From: Caryophanales bacterium | GTDB taxonomy: Bacteria > Bacillota > Bacilli > JARBTR01 | Direction of reading: 5' to 3' | DNA: 64,000 nucleotides | NCBI GenBank assembly: GCA_029240105.1 | Contig: JARBTR010000006.1 | Location: 310,001 to 374,000, forward strand | Part shown: piece after piece, positions 1-9,316 of the stretch | Position numbering within the stretch: the stretch's first letter is position 1 | Layout of the letters: each line of letters opens with the position of its first letter | Notes under the pieces: model-generated | Told to the model about the DNA's origin: nothing | What the model saw: only the letters and a program-made list of their open reading frames with translations | Database searches by the model: none | Made by a program: the position numbers and the translations under genes

Positions 1-832
1 TATTCACAGAAATTTGTCCACGGTCAGAAGTTCGAATAATTTCTGTGAACGACCCTCTATCATCTACATTCATCTTTAGAGGATAACTAAATTGATCCTT
101 TGGTAAATAGCTAAGATAAGTACTGTATAGTACATTTATAAAGGGATTGGAAAGTTCCGGTACTGACAAGTTGTTTCTACTTTCCTTAAATGAGTAGATT
201 AAATCTACAATCATACCAAGTTTAACTTCATATACTGTTGGAATTACACAGAACTCATTTTCCTTAATTTCGTTGTTGTTAAGTGCATTGATAAACTGCC
301 CAACTACGTCATCAACATAAACTAATTGCATATCCACATTTGGATCATTTACTTTTATTTCAAGATTATTAGCTATATTATGACAAAATGTCGCCACTGC
401 GCTGTTATAGTTCGGTCTACACCATTTTCCAAAAACATTCGGTAAACGATATACGCATGTACGCACATTATGTTTCGCACCATATTCAAAAAGTAGTTTT
501 TCACCCTCGCGTTTACTGTTACCGTACGGGTTATCTAAAGCCGCTTGAATAGATGAAGTAATAAGGATTGGACATTTATTTCCGTTACGAACTAGTGCAT
601 CTAGGAGTGTCGATGTAAACCCAAAATTTCCTTTCATAAATTCATCCGGATTTTCGGGACGATTAACTCCGGCCAAGTGAAAAACAAAATCACATTCTTT
701 TGCCCATGAGTTTAACATCTCTTCTTTTGTATCCATATCATATTCAAAAATATCTTGATACCCCTGGTTTCGAAGTTCTAAAACAAGGTTTTTCCCAATG
801 AAGCCCTTTGCACCGGTCACAAGAATTTTCAT
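1..832 (-). CDS. capF: CapF-type UDP-2-acetamido-2,6-dideoxy-hexulose reductase (partial, 3' end off window)
   Basis: SDR-family C4 reductase of UDP-L-FucNAc synthesis, acting on the keto sugar made by CapE. I translated about 277 residues. They start MKILVTGAKGFIGKN (NAD(P)-binding glycine motif), include FHLAGVNRP and the YGNSK active-site motif, and reach the start of the C-terminal cupin domain (DDRGSFTEI) before the left edge. Family members are about 370 residues, so roughly 90 are missing. The ATG overlaps the capE stop by one base (TAATG), which implies translational coupling. In staphylococcal-type clusters capG, the 2-epimerase, comes next, so it probably lies beyond the edge. The pathway call is family knowledge; the sequence match is strong. 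Confidence 0.9.
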   Translation of the reverse strand, partial: MKILVTGAKGFIGKNLVLELRNQGYQDIFEYDMDTKEEMLNSWAKECDFVFHLAGVNRPENPDEFMKGNFGFTSTLLDALVRNGNKCPILITSSIQAALDNPYGNSKREGEKLLFEYGAKHNVRTCVYRLPNVFGKWCRPNYNSAVATFCHNIANNLEIKVNDPNVDMQLVYVDDVVGQFINALNNNEIKENEFCVIPTVYEVKLGMIVDLIYSFKESRNNLSVPELSNPFINVLYSTYLSYLPKDQFSYPLKMNVDDRGSFTEIIRTSDRGQISVN

Positions 833-1854
833 TATCTTGCCTCCCACTTAGCAAGTTCATCACGTACATATTGTAATGATAATAACTTTTCCTTTACCTC
901 TTCAACATTTAATAACTCAGTATTATTTGAGTTAAATTCAGTTAGTTCATTTCTCTCTCGGTTTCCTTCAGTAAAGAATTTATCATAATTTAACTCTCGT
1001 TTATCTGCCGGTACACGATAGAAATCTCCCATATCAATGGCATTTGCGCATTCTTCATTTGTTAATAATGTTTCATACATTTTTTCACCATGACGTATAC
1101 CAATAACTTTTATATCATTATCAGCATGGAACAATTCCTTTATAGCTTGCGCTAGTACTGCTATAGTACAGGCAGGAGCCTTCTGTACCATAATATCGCC
1201 TGTTTCTGCATTTTCGAACGCAAATAAAACCAACTCAACGGCTTCTTCAAGACTCATAATAAAACGTGTCATTTCTAAATCTGTTATTGTTAATGGCTTA
1301 CCAGTTTTAATTTGTTCTATAAAAAGAGGAATTACACTGCCGCGAGAAGCCATTACATTTCCGTAACGTGTTCCACAGATTAATGTTTTTTCCTTTGATA
1401 CAGTTCTAGATTTGGCTACAAATACTTTTTCCATCATTGCTTTAGATGTTCCCATAGCATTAACTGGATATGCAGCCTTGTCAGTTGATAAACAGATTAC
1501 TTTCTCTACACCAGCTTCAATCGCTGCTGTAAGAACATTCTCAGTCCCAATGACGTTTGTTTTAACCGCCTCAATCGGGAAAAATTCACAAGAAGGAACC
1601 TGTTTTAATGCTGCTGCGTGGAATACAAAGTCAACACCATACATGGCATTTTTTATACTATTTAAATCTCTAACATCACCGATAAAATATTTAATTTTAT
1701 CGTTGTTGTATTTATGTCGTAAATTATCTTGCTTTAGTTCATCTCTTGAGAAAATCCTAATTTCCTTAATATCTGTTCCTAAGAAACGATTTAAAACAGC
1801 ATTCCCAAATGAACCGGTTCCGCCTGTAATTAATAATGTTTTTCCTTTAAACAT
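832..1854 (-). CDS. capE: CapE-type inverting UDP-GlcNAc 4,6-dehydratase/5-epimerase
   Basis: Soluble cytoplasmic SDR enzyme that converts UDP-GlcNAc to the 4-keto-6-deoxy-L-arabino-hexulose, the first step to UDP-L-FucNAc. The 340 residues are normal for the family. The N-terminus has TGGTGSFG for NAD(P) binding, followed by the STDKA motif. The catalytic YxxxK position reads MGTSK, so Tyr is replaced by Met, as is typical of the CapE/WbjB/WbpM group. It is coupled to capF by a one-base overlap and lies 111 bases after a WbuB-like transferase, so the three probably act together to make and add L-FucNAc. Confidence 0.93.
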   Translation of the reverse strand: MFKGKTLLITGGTGSFGNAVLNRFLGTDIKEIRIFSRDELKQDNLRHKYNNDKIKYFIGDVRDLNSIKNAMYGVDFVFHAAALKQVPSCEFFPIEAVKTNVIGTENVLTAAIEAGVEKVICLSTDKAAYPVNAMGTSKAMMEKVFVAKSRTVSKEKTLICGTRYGNVMASRGSVIPLFIEQIKTGKPLTITDLEMTRFIMSLEEAVELVLFAFENAETGDIMVQKAPACTIAVLAQAIKELFHADNDIKVIGIRHGEKMYETLLTNEECANAIDMGDFYRVPADKRELNYDKFFTEGNRERNELTEFNSNNTELLNVEEVKEKLLSLQYVRDELAKWEAR

Positions 1855-1965
1855 ATCTAAATCTCCACTTTCTATAAATTACAGAATAATTTATTAAATA
1901 TAAACTTCTTTAGAAAGAATATAAACATTTTTATTCTTTACTTATATAGTTGATTCAAAATCATA

Positions 1966-3189
1966 TTAATCATTAAAATGTTTATCCATTTCATCCATTA
2001 ATAACGCTTTGTCAAAATGTTTGTTGCAATAACTCAAAGAATTTTTCCCCATTTGTAAAAGTTTTAAATCGTCTTTCAATGACATTTCCTGGATCAAATT
2101 CGCCAACGCTGATACATTTCCAATTTCACAAACTAGACCACACTCAGCCTTTTTTATTATTTCAGCTGTCTCACCAGAAGCAGAAGCTATAATAGGTATT
2201 CCACAAGCCATATAGGATTGAAGTTTAGCCGGTATAGTCATTGAGAACAACGGATTATCCATAAATGAAACGAATGCCGCATTACACATAGATAAAAGTT
2301 TTGGAATTTCTTCAGCTGGTTGTCTATCTATCATGAAAAACATATCATTTACTTGATACGCATCAATAGATTTTACCAAATCCAACTTATTTCTTCCATC
2401 ACCAACTATGTAAAAGCAAGCATTTACATTTTTTTCTTTTAATATTTGAGCTACTTTAGGAAGTATTTCAAGACCTTGGGCAATACCGATGTTACCAGTA
2501 AAAATAACTTTAAAATTGTTATTTTTAAATATTTCTAAATCTACTTTTTTTTCCATAGGTCTATAAAACGCTTCAGCATACTGAGGCCAATAAAAAACCT
2601 TGTTGGTTTCTATTCCCCTATTTGTGATTTCTTTAATAAAACTTTCTGACGTAGCAAATATTTTTTGACAGTTATTATAAACATAATCAACCATTTTGCC
2701 AATTGCATTAAGTATCATCTTGTTTTGAATGCCTGTTACAATTTGAACGTTTTCAGGCCATAAATCCTGTACATACAAAAAGCAAGGAATTCGATGTTTC
2801 TTAGCATACCAAACACCAATTAGAGTTTGGGTCATCGGTGAGACCTCATACATAAATACTAAATCTGTCTTAACTTTTGTAAACACCTTCCAAAAGTAAC
2901 CCGAAAAAACAAAAGACAAATAATTTAATATTAGTAAAATTGGATTTTTCCCTCTTGGTATAAGAGGAATTCTAATTATATCAATACCATTCCATGATTC
3001 TTTTGTTTTCCTAAAGAAACCATAACCTTTAAAGAATTTACCATGCGGATAATTTGGTATACCCGTTAATACAGTTACTTTGTAACCTCGTTTTACCCAC
3101 TCAATACACATGTCATTAATGCGAAATTGTTCTGGATGGAAATATTGACTTAACACGAGTAAATGTTTCTTTTTCTTATTTACTTCCAT
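1966..3189 (-). CDS. Glycosyltransferase family 4, WbuB-like (putative L-FucNAc transferase)
   Basis: Cytoplasmic or peripheral GT-B glycosyltransferase of 407 residues. The N-terminal domain starts LLVLSQYFHPEQFRIND and contains TGIPNYPHGKF, a pattern I associate with WbuB/WcaI-type transferases. The C-terminal domain has a GNIG motif near residue 232 and a PAKLQSYMACGIPIIAS segment near 323-339, the nucleotide-sugar-binding region of GT4 enzymes. It sits 4 bases after the SDR gene and just before capE and capF. The FucNAc specificity is inferred from that context and from the WbuB resemblance; the GT4 assignment is firm. Confidence 0.82.
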   Translation of the reverse strand: MEVNKKKKHLLVLSQYFHPEQFRINDMCIEWVKRGYKVTVLTGIPNYPHGKFFKGYGFFRKTKESWNGIDIIRIPLIPRGKNPILLILNYLSFVFSGYFWKVFTKVKTDLVFMYEVSPMTQTLIGVWYAKKHRIPCFLYVQDLWPENVQIVTGIQNKMILNAIGKMVDYVYNNCQKIFATSESFIKEITNRGIETNKVFYWPQYAEAFYRPMEKKVDLEIFKNNNFKVIFTGNIGIAQGLEILPKVAQILKEKNVNACFYIVGDGRNKLDLVKSIDAYQVNDMFFMIDRQPAEEIPKLLSMCNAAFVSFMDNPLFSMTIPAKLQSYMACGIPIIASASGETAEIIKKAECGLVCEIGNVSALANLIQEMSLKDDLKLLQMGKNSLSYCNKHFDKALLMDEMDKHFND

Positions 3190-3193
3190 ACCT

Positions 3194-4078
3194 TTATCCT
3201 TCAGTTAATTTAATAGATTCCTCAAAATCCCTTATCTGGTAATTTCCTTTATCATACAAACTCATGCTTTTATCATATACAAAATTTCCAAATGCTTTAT
3301 TAACAAGTCCAGTAAAGCGTGCCATTATTTTTAAAAAAGGATTAAAGACTTTGGTTAGAATAATTTTTTTACCATGGACTTTTGCAATTTGTTCTACCAT
3401 TAAAGATGTTTTTACATATTCTGCATTTTGAGGGAAGAATGTACCACTTTCCTCATTGTTAATTATCAATCGAACAAACTCACATAAATTATCTTGATGG
3501 AGCATACTTCGCTGATTAAATACATTCGGGAAAACAGGAAGTTTCTGAGCAAATTTAGATAAAGTTGGATAATTCCCTTTGCTTCCTTTCCCATAAATCA
3601 TAGGTGGTCTTAAAATAACGATTTTAAATATATCATCCGCTAATGGACGTATTCCAATTTCAGCCTGCAGTTTACTATCACCATAAAAATTTGCTGGTTT
3701 TGGTTCCGTTTTGGACGTGATAACTTTTTCTTTATAAATCCCTGCACTCTCGCCATAAACAATTGCACTACTCATAAAAATAAATTGCTTCACACCTTCA
3801 GTTTTAGCTTTGATTGCAGTTTCAATTGTCAAGTCAGTGTTAACTTTATAGTATTTCGCTTTTGTTTCGTCACTTACATTTCCTACATCTGAATGGGCTA
3901 ATCCAGCAACATGAAAAACAACATCATACTCCGAAAAATCCTTGTTTTTCCAACTTCCATCGATCATATCAATAGAGTCTACTTTATACAGCTTTGGCCA
4001 TTGTCCAACCCATTTTTCAAAAGTTGTACCAATATAGCTACCTTTTCCTGTTATTAAGATTTTGAGTTGCTTCACCAA
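3194..4078 (-). CDS. NAD-dependent epimerase/4-ketoreductase-like SDR
   Basis: 294-residue extended SDR protein. It has a near-canonical but variant dinucleotide motif (ITGKGSYIGTTF), an HVAGLAHSD segment, and a YGDSK catalytic motif preceded by MSSAIVYGES. It lies between a GT4 gene and an initiating sugar transferase and downstream of a WbpM-type dehydratase. In other bacteria this arrangement (WbpM, WbpV/WreQ-like reductase, initiating transferase) yields UDP-D-QuiNAc or UDP-D-FucNAc for the first sugar of the repeat. A role as C4 reductase of the CapD product is therefore likely but inferred. A simple 4-epimerase is the alternative. Confidence 0.72.
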   Translation of the reverse strand: MVKQLKILITGKGSYIGTTFEKWVGQWPKLYKVDSIDMIDGSWKNKDFSEYDVVFHVAGLAHSDVGNVSDETKAKYYKVNTDLTIETAIKAKTEGVKQFIFMSSAIVYGESAGIYKEKVITSKTEPKPANFYGDSKLQAEIGIRPLADDIFKIVILRPPMIYGKGSKGNYPTLSKFAQKLPVFPNVFNQRSMLHQDNLCEFVRLIINNEESGTFFPQNAEYVKTSLMVEQIAKVHGKKIILTKVFNPFLKIMARFTGLVNKAFGNFVYDKSMSLYDKGNYQIRDFEESIKLTEG

Positions 4079-4083
4079 TGGAC

Positions 4084-4704
4084 TTAACCTCTTTCTTCGC
4101 GTGTTTCTTTTTCACATTGATCATTAGTGCCTTCTTTAACACCTTTGCTATTAAGTACACTTAATATTGTTTTCATAAATATTTTAAGGTCAAACCATAA
4201 ATTTATTTTTTTAACATATTCTCCATCAAGTCTAGCTTTAACCACAATAGGTAATTCATCTCTACCGTTTATTTGAGCCCACCCAGTTAACCCGGGTCGA
4301 ACTGAATTGGCATTATACTTATCACGCTCATCGATCAAGTCTGTTTGATTCCAAAGCGCTGGACGCGGCCCAATAACACTCATTTCACCTTTTAAAATAT
4401 TTAGAATCTGAGGCAATTCATCCAAACTAGACTTTCTTAAAAACTTACCTACTTTTGTTATTTGAGTATTTGCATCTTTTAAGAGATGTGTAGGTGTGTC
4501 CTTAGGAGCATCTGATCGCATTGACCTAAATTTAAGAATATTAAAAAATTCCTTATCTTTACCAAAACGTTTCTGTTTAAACAAAACAGGACCAGGAGAA
4601 TCAATTTTAATTATCAATGCAATTATAAATAAAACTGGCCATATCATTAATAAGGCTAGTAATGAAATTAAAAAATCAATAATAGGTTTTATTTCTTTAT
4701 ACAT
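4084..4704 (-). CDS. Initiating sugar-phosphate transferase, PglC/WcaJ family
   Basis: Monotopic phosphoglycosyl transferase of 206 residues that moves a sugar-1-phosphate onto undecaprenyl phosphate at the cytoplasmic membrane face, starting repeat-unit assembly. One N-terminal membrane segment (residues about 9-31) is followed by FKQKRFGKD, the FRSMRSDAP segment, the SLDELPQ motif holding the catalytic Asp-Glu pair, GPRPAL and RPGLTGWAQINGRD. It has the minimal catalytic-domain length, without the long multi-pass N-terminus of WcaJ. It sits between the membrane dehydratase and the SDR reductase, so the first sugar is probably a 6-deoxy-HexNAc. Confidence 0.9.
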   Translation of the reverse strand: MYKEIKPIIDFLISLLALLMIWPVLFIIALIIKIDSPGPVLFKQKRFGKDKEFFNILKFRSMRSDAPKDTPTHLLKDANTQITKVGKFLRKSSLDELPQILNILKGEMSVIGPRPALWNQTDLIDERDKYNANSVRPGLTGWAQINGRDELPIVVKARLDGEYVKKINLWFDLKIFMKTILSVLNSKGVKEGTNDQCEKETREERG

Positions 4705-4746
4705 TTAAGTGAATACCTTCTTTTTAAATTTCTGAATGTGTATTAA

Positions 4747-6582
4747 CTATGTCTTTTGCTTTACTTTAAGTCTTGAATTTGCTAAATCAAGAACATATTC
4801 TTTTACCTCTTCAGAGGTAAAAATATCAAAATTCTTCAATAAATAATCTACATCTTCAAAACTGAAGTCAATCGTTTTCCCAATAAAAATCTTTGGAAAA
4901 ACTGCAGCACTGTGTATTTCTTCTTCATTTAGAAGTTCTTCATACATTTTTTCACCTGGGCGTAAACCTGTAAATTGAATGCCAATTTCGTCAATTTCAT
5001 ATCCCGACATTGTAATTAGATTTTTTGCTAAATCTACAATTTTAACTGGTTCACCCATATCTAATACAAATATTTCCCCACCACGAGCGAGTGCACCAGC
5101 CTGTAGTACAAGTCTTGAAGCTTCTGGAATTGTCATGAAGTATCTTGTCATCTCAGGATCTGTTACTGTAACTGGACCACCTTGTTTAATTTGTTTTTTA
5201 AACAATGGAATGACGCTTCCTCTGCTACCTAATACATTTCCAAAACGTACAGCAACAAACCGTGTCTTACTTACTTTAGATTGGTTCTGTACAATCATCT
5301 CTGCAATACGTTTTGTTGACCCCATTACATTAGTAGGATTAACAGCTTTGTCTGTCGAAACTAATACAAACGCTGACACTCCAAATTGACCTGCTGCTTC
5401 TGCTACATTTTTCGTACCTATCACATTATTTTTCACAGATTCTTTTGGGTTGTACTCCATTAAAGGTACATGCTTATGTGCTGCTGCGTGATAAATAATA
5501 TCTGGCTGATATTTCTCTATTACCTCAAAAATTCTCTTTCGATCTTGTACATCTGCAATGACAGGAACAATTTCAAAATTATTTTTTTTATCATTTCTAA
5601 GTTCCATATCAATTAGATAGATTGAGTTTTCACCATGCCCCAATAAAATTAGTTTCTTAGGTTTAAAATTACATACTTGTCTACAAATTTCAGATCCAAT
5701 TGAACCACCAGCACCAGTCACGAGAACTATTTTATTTGCAATTTCCCTCGATATACCTTTTGTATCCAATTCAATCGGCTCGCGCCCTAACAGATCCTCA
5801 ACTTGTACATCTTTAAATTGAGCATTTTCAATATTACCAACCATTACTTCTTCAACACTTGGCATAACAACTGTCTTAACCCTGGTTTTCGCACATTCAG
5901 CATAAATTCTTGCCATTTCCCTTTTACCAAGAGATGGAATTGCTATAATAATCCGTTCGATGTCGTACTTTTTGGCATTTTCAATGATTGTTCTTGTATC
6001 CCCAACCACTGTTATATCGTGTATTTGTAATTTCTTTTTCTTTTGATCATCATCAATAAAAATAATAGGTTTAAATCCCATTGTATGATTTTGTAGTAAT
6101 TGACGGACGAGTATGCTCCCTGCTGAACCAGCACCTATAATCATTGTTCTTTTATTAACATTTGGGTTCATTACTAGCTTTTCTCGCAATATTCTCCATA
6201 CAAACCTAGAACCACCAATTAAAAACAGGTGAACCATCCAGGTTATTCCTAACGCTCTCACATAAATATCATTTGCAACGAAGTAAACAATAAAAGTAGT
6301 AACAACCATCGAAAGAGTACTTGATTTAACAATACTAAGCATTTCACCGACACTAGCATGTTCCCAAGCTTTGTCATATAACTTATAAAATCCAGCAAAA
6401 ATATGATGGCATACTAACAATGACAAAGAAGTTAACAATAAGTTCCCTGATTTAAACATTAAAAGTGGACTATTTAATACTGTAGGTGCATAAAGCACTA
6501 AATAAGTCACATACACTGATGAAAATACAATAAAAGAATCCAACATCATTAATAAAGCTACTCGCTTTTGATAAGACAACAA
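4747..6582 (-). CDS. Membrane-anchored nucleotide-sugar 4,6-dehydratase, CapD/WbpM/PglF type
   Basis: 611 residues. About four membrane segments fill residues 10-140. A CoA/NAD-binding-like domain follows (IGAGSAGSILVRQ near 150-162), then the SDR dehydratase domain with TGAGGSIGSE near residue 290, VSTDKA, and the catalytic variant MGSTK in place of YxxxK. It converts UDP-GlcNAc to UDP-4-keto-6-deoxy-HexNAc. The start is one of two adjacent TTG codons behind AGGTGAT. It leads a unit that runs to capF and has its own likely promoter. This is a second, distinct dehydratase beside soluble CapE, so two 6-deoxy amino sugars are expected. Confidence 0.92.
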   Translation of the reverse strand: MLSYQKRVALLMMLDSFIVFSSVYVTYLVLYAPTVLNSPLLMFKSGNLLLTSLSLLVCHHIFAGFYKLYDKAWEHASVGEMLSIVKSSTLSMVVTTFIVYFVANDIYVRALGITWMVHLFLIGGSRFVWRILREKLVMNPNVNKRTMIIGAGSAGSILVRQLLQNHTMGFKPIIFIDDDQKKKKLQIHDITVVGDTRTIIENAKKYDIERIIIAIPSLGKREMARIYAECAKTRVKTVVMPSVEEVMVGNIENAQFKDVQVEDLLGREPIELDTKGISREIANKIVLVTGAGGSIGSEICRQVCNFKPKKLILLGHGENSIYLIDMELRNDKKNNFEIVPVIADVQDRKRIFEVIEKYQPDIIYHAAAHKHVPLMEYNPKESVKNNVIGTKNVAEAAGQFGVSAFVLVSTDKAVNPTNVMGSTKRIAEMIVQNQSKVSKTRFVAVRFGNVLGSRGSVIPLFKKQIKQGGPVTVTDPEMTRYFMTIPEASRLVLQAGALARGGEIFVLDMGEPVKIVDLAKNLITMSGYEIDEIGIQFTGLRPGEKMYEELLNEEEIHSAAVFPKIFIGKTIDFSFEDVDYLLKNFDIFTSEEVKEYVLDLANSRLKVKQKT

Positions 6583-6649
6583 TAATCACCTACTCAAATA
6601 ATTTCAATACATTCTTTTTGATTTGTTAATATGAAAATTTTCATAATGA

Positions 6650-6677
6650 TTTATAAATTATTATTCCCATTTTTCAA
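6650..6677 (-). promoter_or_regulatory. Candidate sigma-A promoter of the capD-to-capF unit
   Basis: On the minus strand TTGAAA (6672-6677) and TATAAA (6650-6655) are separated by 16 bases, about 68 bases upstream of the membrane dehydratase start. The rmlB terminator lies just upstream, so a new promoter is expected here. Confidence 0.42.
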
Positions 6678-6751
6678 GCAAACCTTTAATAAATATAACA
6701 CAAATAAAGTCTGTATAAGACAAATATTGATAAATAAAACTCTGAAAGTTC

Positions 6752-6790
6752 AATAAAATAGACAACGGCATTCTACCGTTGTCTATTATT
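6752..6790 (-). terminator. Intrinsic terminator after rmlB
   Basis: A perfect 12-bp stem (6757-6768 with 6776-6787, AATAGACAACGG arm) encloses a 7-base loop. On the minus strand it is followed by TTTTATTG. It ends the rhamnose gene unit. Confidence 0.8.
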
Positions 6791-6811
6791 TACTGTTTGG
6801 AATAAATAGTA

Positions 6812-7831
6812 TTATAGGGAGTATTGTTTTACAAAATATTTTTGGTACTCACCACTAATAATTTGTTCCCACCACCATTTGTTATCAAGATACCAATCAA
6901 TTGTTTGTGCAATCCCTGATTCAAATGTGTATGTAGGCTTCCAACCAAGCTGTTCTAGTTTCGTTGGATCAATTGCATAGCGCTTGTCATGCCCTAGACG
7001 ATCCTTAACAAATTCGATTAATTCTTCAGATTTCCCTAGTGTTTTGATAATCGTTTTCACGACTTCTAAATTAGTTCGTTCATTGTGCCCGCCAACATTA
7101 TAAACCTCACCGTTTATACCTTCGTGTAATACTAAATCAATAGCTGCACAATGATCTAATACATGAAGCCAATCTCGTATATTCCCGCCATCCCCATAAA
7201 CAGGTACCTTCTCTTCATTTAATACACGAGAAATAGTTAAAGGAATTAGTTTTTCAGGAAAATGAAATGGTCCATAGTTATTAGAACAACGAGTAATATT
7301 TATTGGTAATCCAAATGTTTTATGGTATGCACGTACAATCATATCGGATGATGCTTTACTCGCACTATACGGACTATTTGGTTGCAAAGGCGTAGTTTCT
7401 GTAAAGAAAGTAGTAGGATCAAAATCTAGTTCGCCATATACTTCATCTGTAGAAACATGAACAAATTTTTTCAAGCCGATCTTTTTAGAAGCATCCAGTA
7501 ATACTTGTGTTCCAAGAACATTAGTACGAACGAAAACTTCTGGATCTGTGATTGAACGATCGACATGTGATTCTGCTGCGAAGTGGACAACATAGTCAAA
7601 TAATTCCTTCTCAAATAAAGGAATTATTGTTTCTCGATCTGTAATGTCCGCTTTAATAAAATGATAATTACCCTTATTTTCAATTTCACGGTGCTTCGTT
7701 AAATCACCTGCATAGGTTAACAAATCAAGATTGTAAACCTCAACGCTCGGATATTTATTTACCATATATTGAACAAAGTTGCCACCGATGAACCCTGCCC
7801 CACCAGTTACTAAAATTTTTGTGTTTGCCAT
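6812..7831 (-). CDS. rmlB: dTDP-glucose 4,6-dehydratase
   Basis: Second enzyme of dTDP-L-rhamnose synthesis, dehydrating dTDP-glucose to the 4-keto-6-deoxy sugar. The 339 residues start with ILVTGGAGFIGGNF for NAD binding. They carry HFAAESHVDRS, STDEVYG and the active-site YSASK, all typical of RmlB, and match the family length. The start codon overlaps the rmlD stop by one base. The gene order on the strand is A-C-D-B, and a terminator follows directly. Confidence 0.97.
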   Translation of the reverse strand: MANTKILVTGGAGFIGGNFVQYMVNKYPSVEVYNLDLLTYAGDLTKHREIENKGNYHFIKADITDRETIIPLFEKELFDYVVHFAAESHVDRSITDPEVFVRTNVLGTQVLLDASKKIGLKKFVHVSTDEVYGELDFDPTTFFTETTPLQPNSPYSASKASSDMIVRAYHKTFGLPINITRCSNNYGPFHFPEKLIPLTISRVLNEEKVPVYGDGGNIRDWLHVLDHCAAIDLVLHEGINGEVYNVGGHNERTNLEVVKTIIKTLGKSEELIEFVKDRLGHDKRYAIDPTKLEQLGWKPTYTFESGIAQTIDWYLDNKWWWEQIISGEYQKYFVKQYSL

Positions 7832-8703
7832 TATTGCACCTCTTGTTGTTTTAATTCTTTAAGGTAGTGAGTTAATGCTTCTTTCCAACTTCGAAGCGGC
7901 TCAAATCCTAATTCCGCAATTTTTTGTTTAGACAATCGAGAATTTTTCGGTCGAACTGCTATAGTTGGGTATTCTACAGAGGTAACTGTATTAACTTTTA
8001 CTTCTTTTCCACTAATTTTAAAAATTTCCTTAGCGAAATCTGCCCAACTGCAGAATCCTTCATTTGTTGCATGATAGATTCCATACTTTTCAGTTTCAAC
8101 CATATCAATTATCAATCTAGACAAATCATGCGTATACGTTGGTGAACCGATTTGATCTCCCACTACATTTAATACATCTCGGGTTTCTGCTAATTTAAGC
8201 ATTGTTTTAACAAAATTTAATCCATTTAAACCAAACACCCATGAAATTCGTATTATAAAATAGTTATCAAGATGAGTTTGAACTACCTTTTCGCCTTCAT
8301 ATTTAGTTAAGCCATAGAACCCTACTGGACTTGGCTGATGCGTTTCAACAAAAGCTTCAACGCCTCGTCCATCAAAAACGTAGTCTGTACTAATATAAAC
8401 AAACTTAGCACCTACCTCTTTTGCAGCTAACACTAGATTTTCTGTCCCATTGACATTAACTTTCCAACAAACATCCTTCATTTCTTCAGCCTTGTCAACA
8501 GCAGTAAACGCAGCACAGTGAATAATTACATCAGGTTGAAGTGAACGAACTGTTTCTAAAACTAACTCTTTATCTGTAATATCTATTTTAAAAGCCGTTT
8601 CTCCAACAACATCAGAGCCTATCATTTCTAATCCGCGTTTTTCCCCTTCATAAACAACATCATATCCAAGTTGTCCTGAAACGCCCGTAACTAGTACTTT
8701 CAT
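7831..8703 (-). CDS. rmlD: dTDP-4-dehydrorhamnose reductase
   Basis: Last step of dTDP-L-rhamnose synthesis: NAD(P)H-dependent reduction of the 4-keto group. 290 residues with VTGVSGQLGYDV at the N-terminus, IHCAAFTAVDKAE, STDYVFDG and the catalytic YGLTKYEGE motif, all characteristic of RmlD. It lies 3 bases after rmlC and overlaps rmlB by one base, so the set is co-translated. Its length matches the family. Confidence 0.96.
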   Translation of the reverse strand: MKVLVTGVSGQLGYDVVYEGEKRGLEMIGSDVVGETAFKIDITDKELVLETVRSLQPDVIIHCAAFTAVDKAEEMKDVCWKVNVNGTENLVLAAKEVGAKFVYISTDYVFDGRGVEAFVETHQPSPVGFYGLTKYEGEKVVQTHLDNYFIIRISWVFGLNGLNFVKTMLKLAETRDVLNVVGDQIGSPTYTHDLSRLIIDMVETEKYGIYHATNEGFCSWADFAKEIFKISGKEVKVNTVTSVEYPTIAVRPKNSRLSKQKIAELGFEPLRSWKEALTHYLKELKQQEVQ

Positions 8704-8706
8704 TTT

Positions 8707-9267
8707 TTACTCTCCATATTCAAAATTGGTAGCCACATCCTTTAACAATGGAGCATTTTCATCCTTCTTTGATAAAATAGGTTGAATACCCATTGGCCAT
8801 TCAATACCAATTTCAGGGTCATTCCAGAGGATTCCCCCATCGCAATCTGGTGCATAGAATTCATCACACTTGTACTGAGTTTCAACATTATCTGTTAGAC
8901 TCATAAACCCATGTGCAAAACCTTTTGGAATGAAAAGTTGTTTTTTGTTTTCTGCCGATAATTCTATTCCAAACCATTTTCCAAATGTAGGACTCCCCCT
9001 TCTAATATCAACAGCTACATCGAAGATGGCTCCTCTTGTGCAACGAACAAGTTTTGCTTGGCATTTAGGATTTAATTGAAAATGTAATCCTCGAAGTGTT
9101 CCCTTTGTTGCAGAGAATGATTGATTGTCCTGCACAAAATCGATATCTATACCGACTTCTTTAAAATATTTTTTACTGTATGTTTCCATAAACCAGCCTC
9201 GATGATCACCAAAGACTTTCGGCTCAATAACGAAAACGCCAGGTAGATTTGTTTTAATAAAATTCAT
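8707..9267 (-). CDS. rmlC: dTDP-4-dehydrorhamnose 3,5-epimerase
   Basis: Small cupin enzyme (186 residues) that epimerises C3 and C5 of the RmlB product. Visible family marks are GVFVIEPKVFGDHRGWFMETY, DNQSFS, GTLRGLHFQ with the catalytic His, and FIPKGFAHGF. The length is normal. It is located between rmlA and rmlD with short gaps, in the usual operon. Confidence 0.97.
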   Translation of the reverse strand: MNFIKTNLPGVFVIEPKVFGDHRGWFMETYSKKYFKEVGIDIDFVQDNQSFSATKGTLRGLHFQLNPKCQAKLVRCTRGAIFDVAVDIRRGSPTFGKWFGIELSAENKKQLFIPKGFAHGFMSLTDNVETQYKCDEFYAPDCDGGILWNDPEIGIEWPMGIQPILSKKDENAPLLKDVATNFEYGE

Positions 9268-9316
9268 TTAATTCTTACCACCCTAAACATTTTATAGAGT
9301 TCCTTTGATATACCGT

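Noticed and set aside
1412-1897. 161-codon open frame on the plus strand
   Set aside because: It is antisense to capE, a strongly conserved gene, and has no ribosome binding site or recognisable product.
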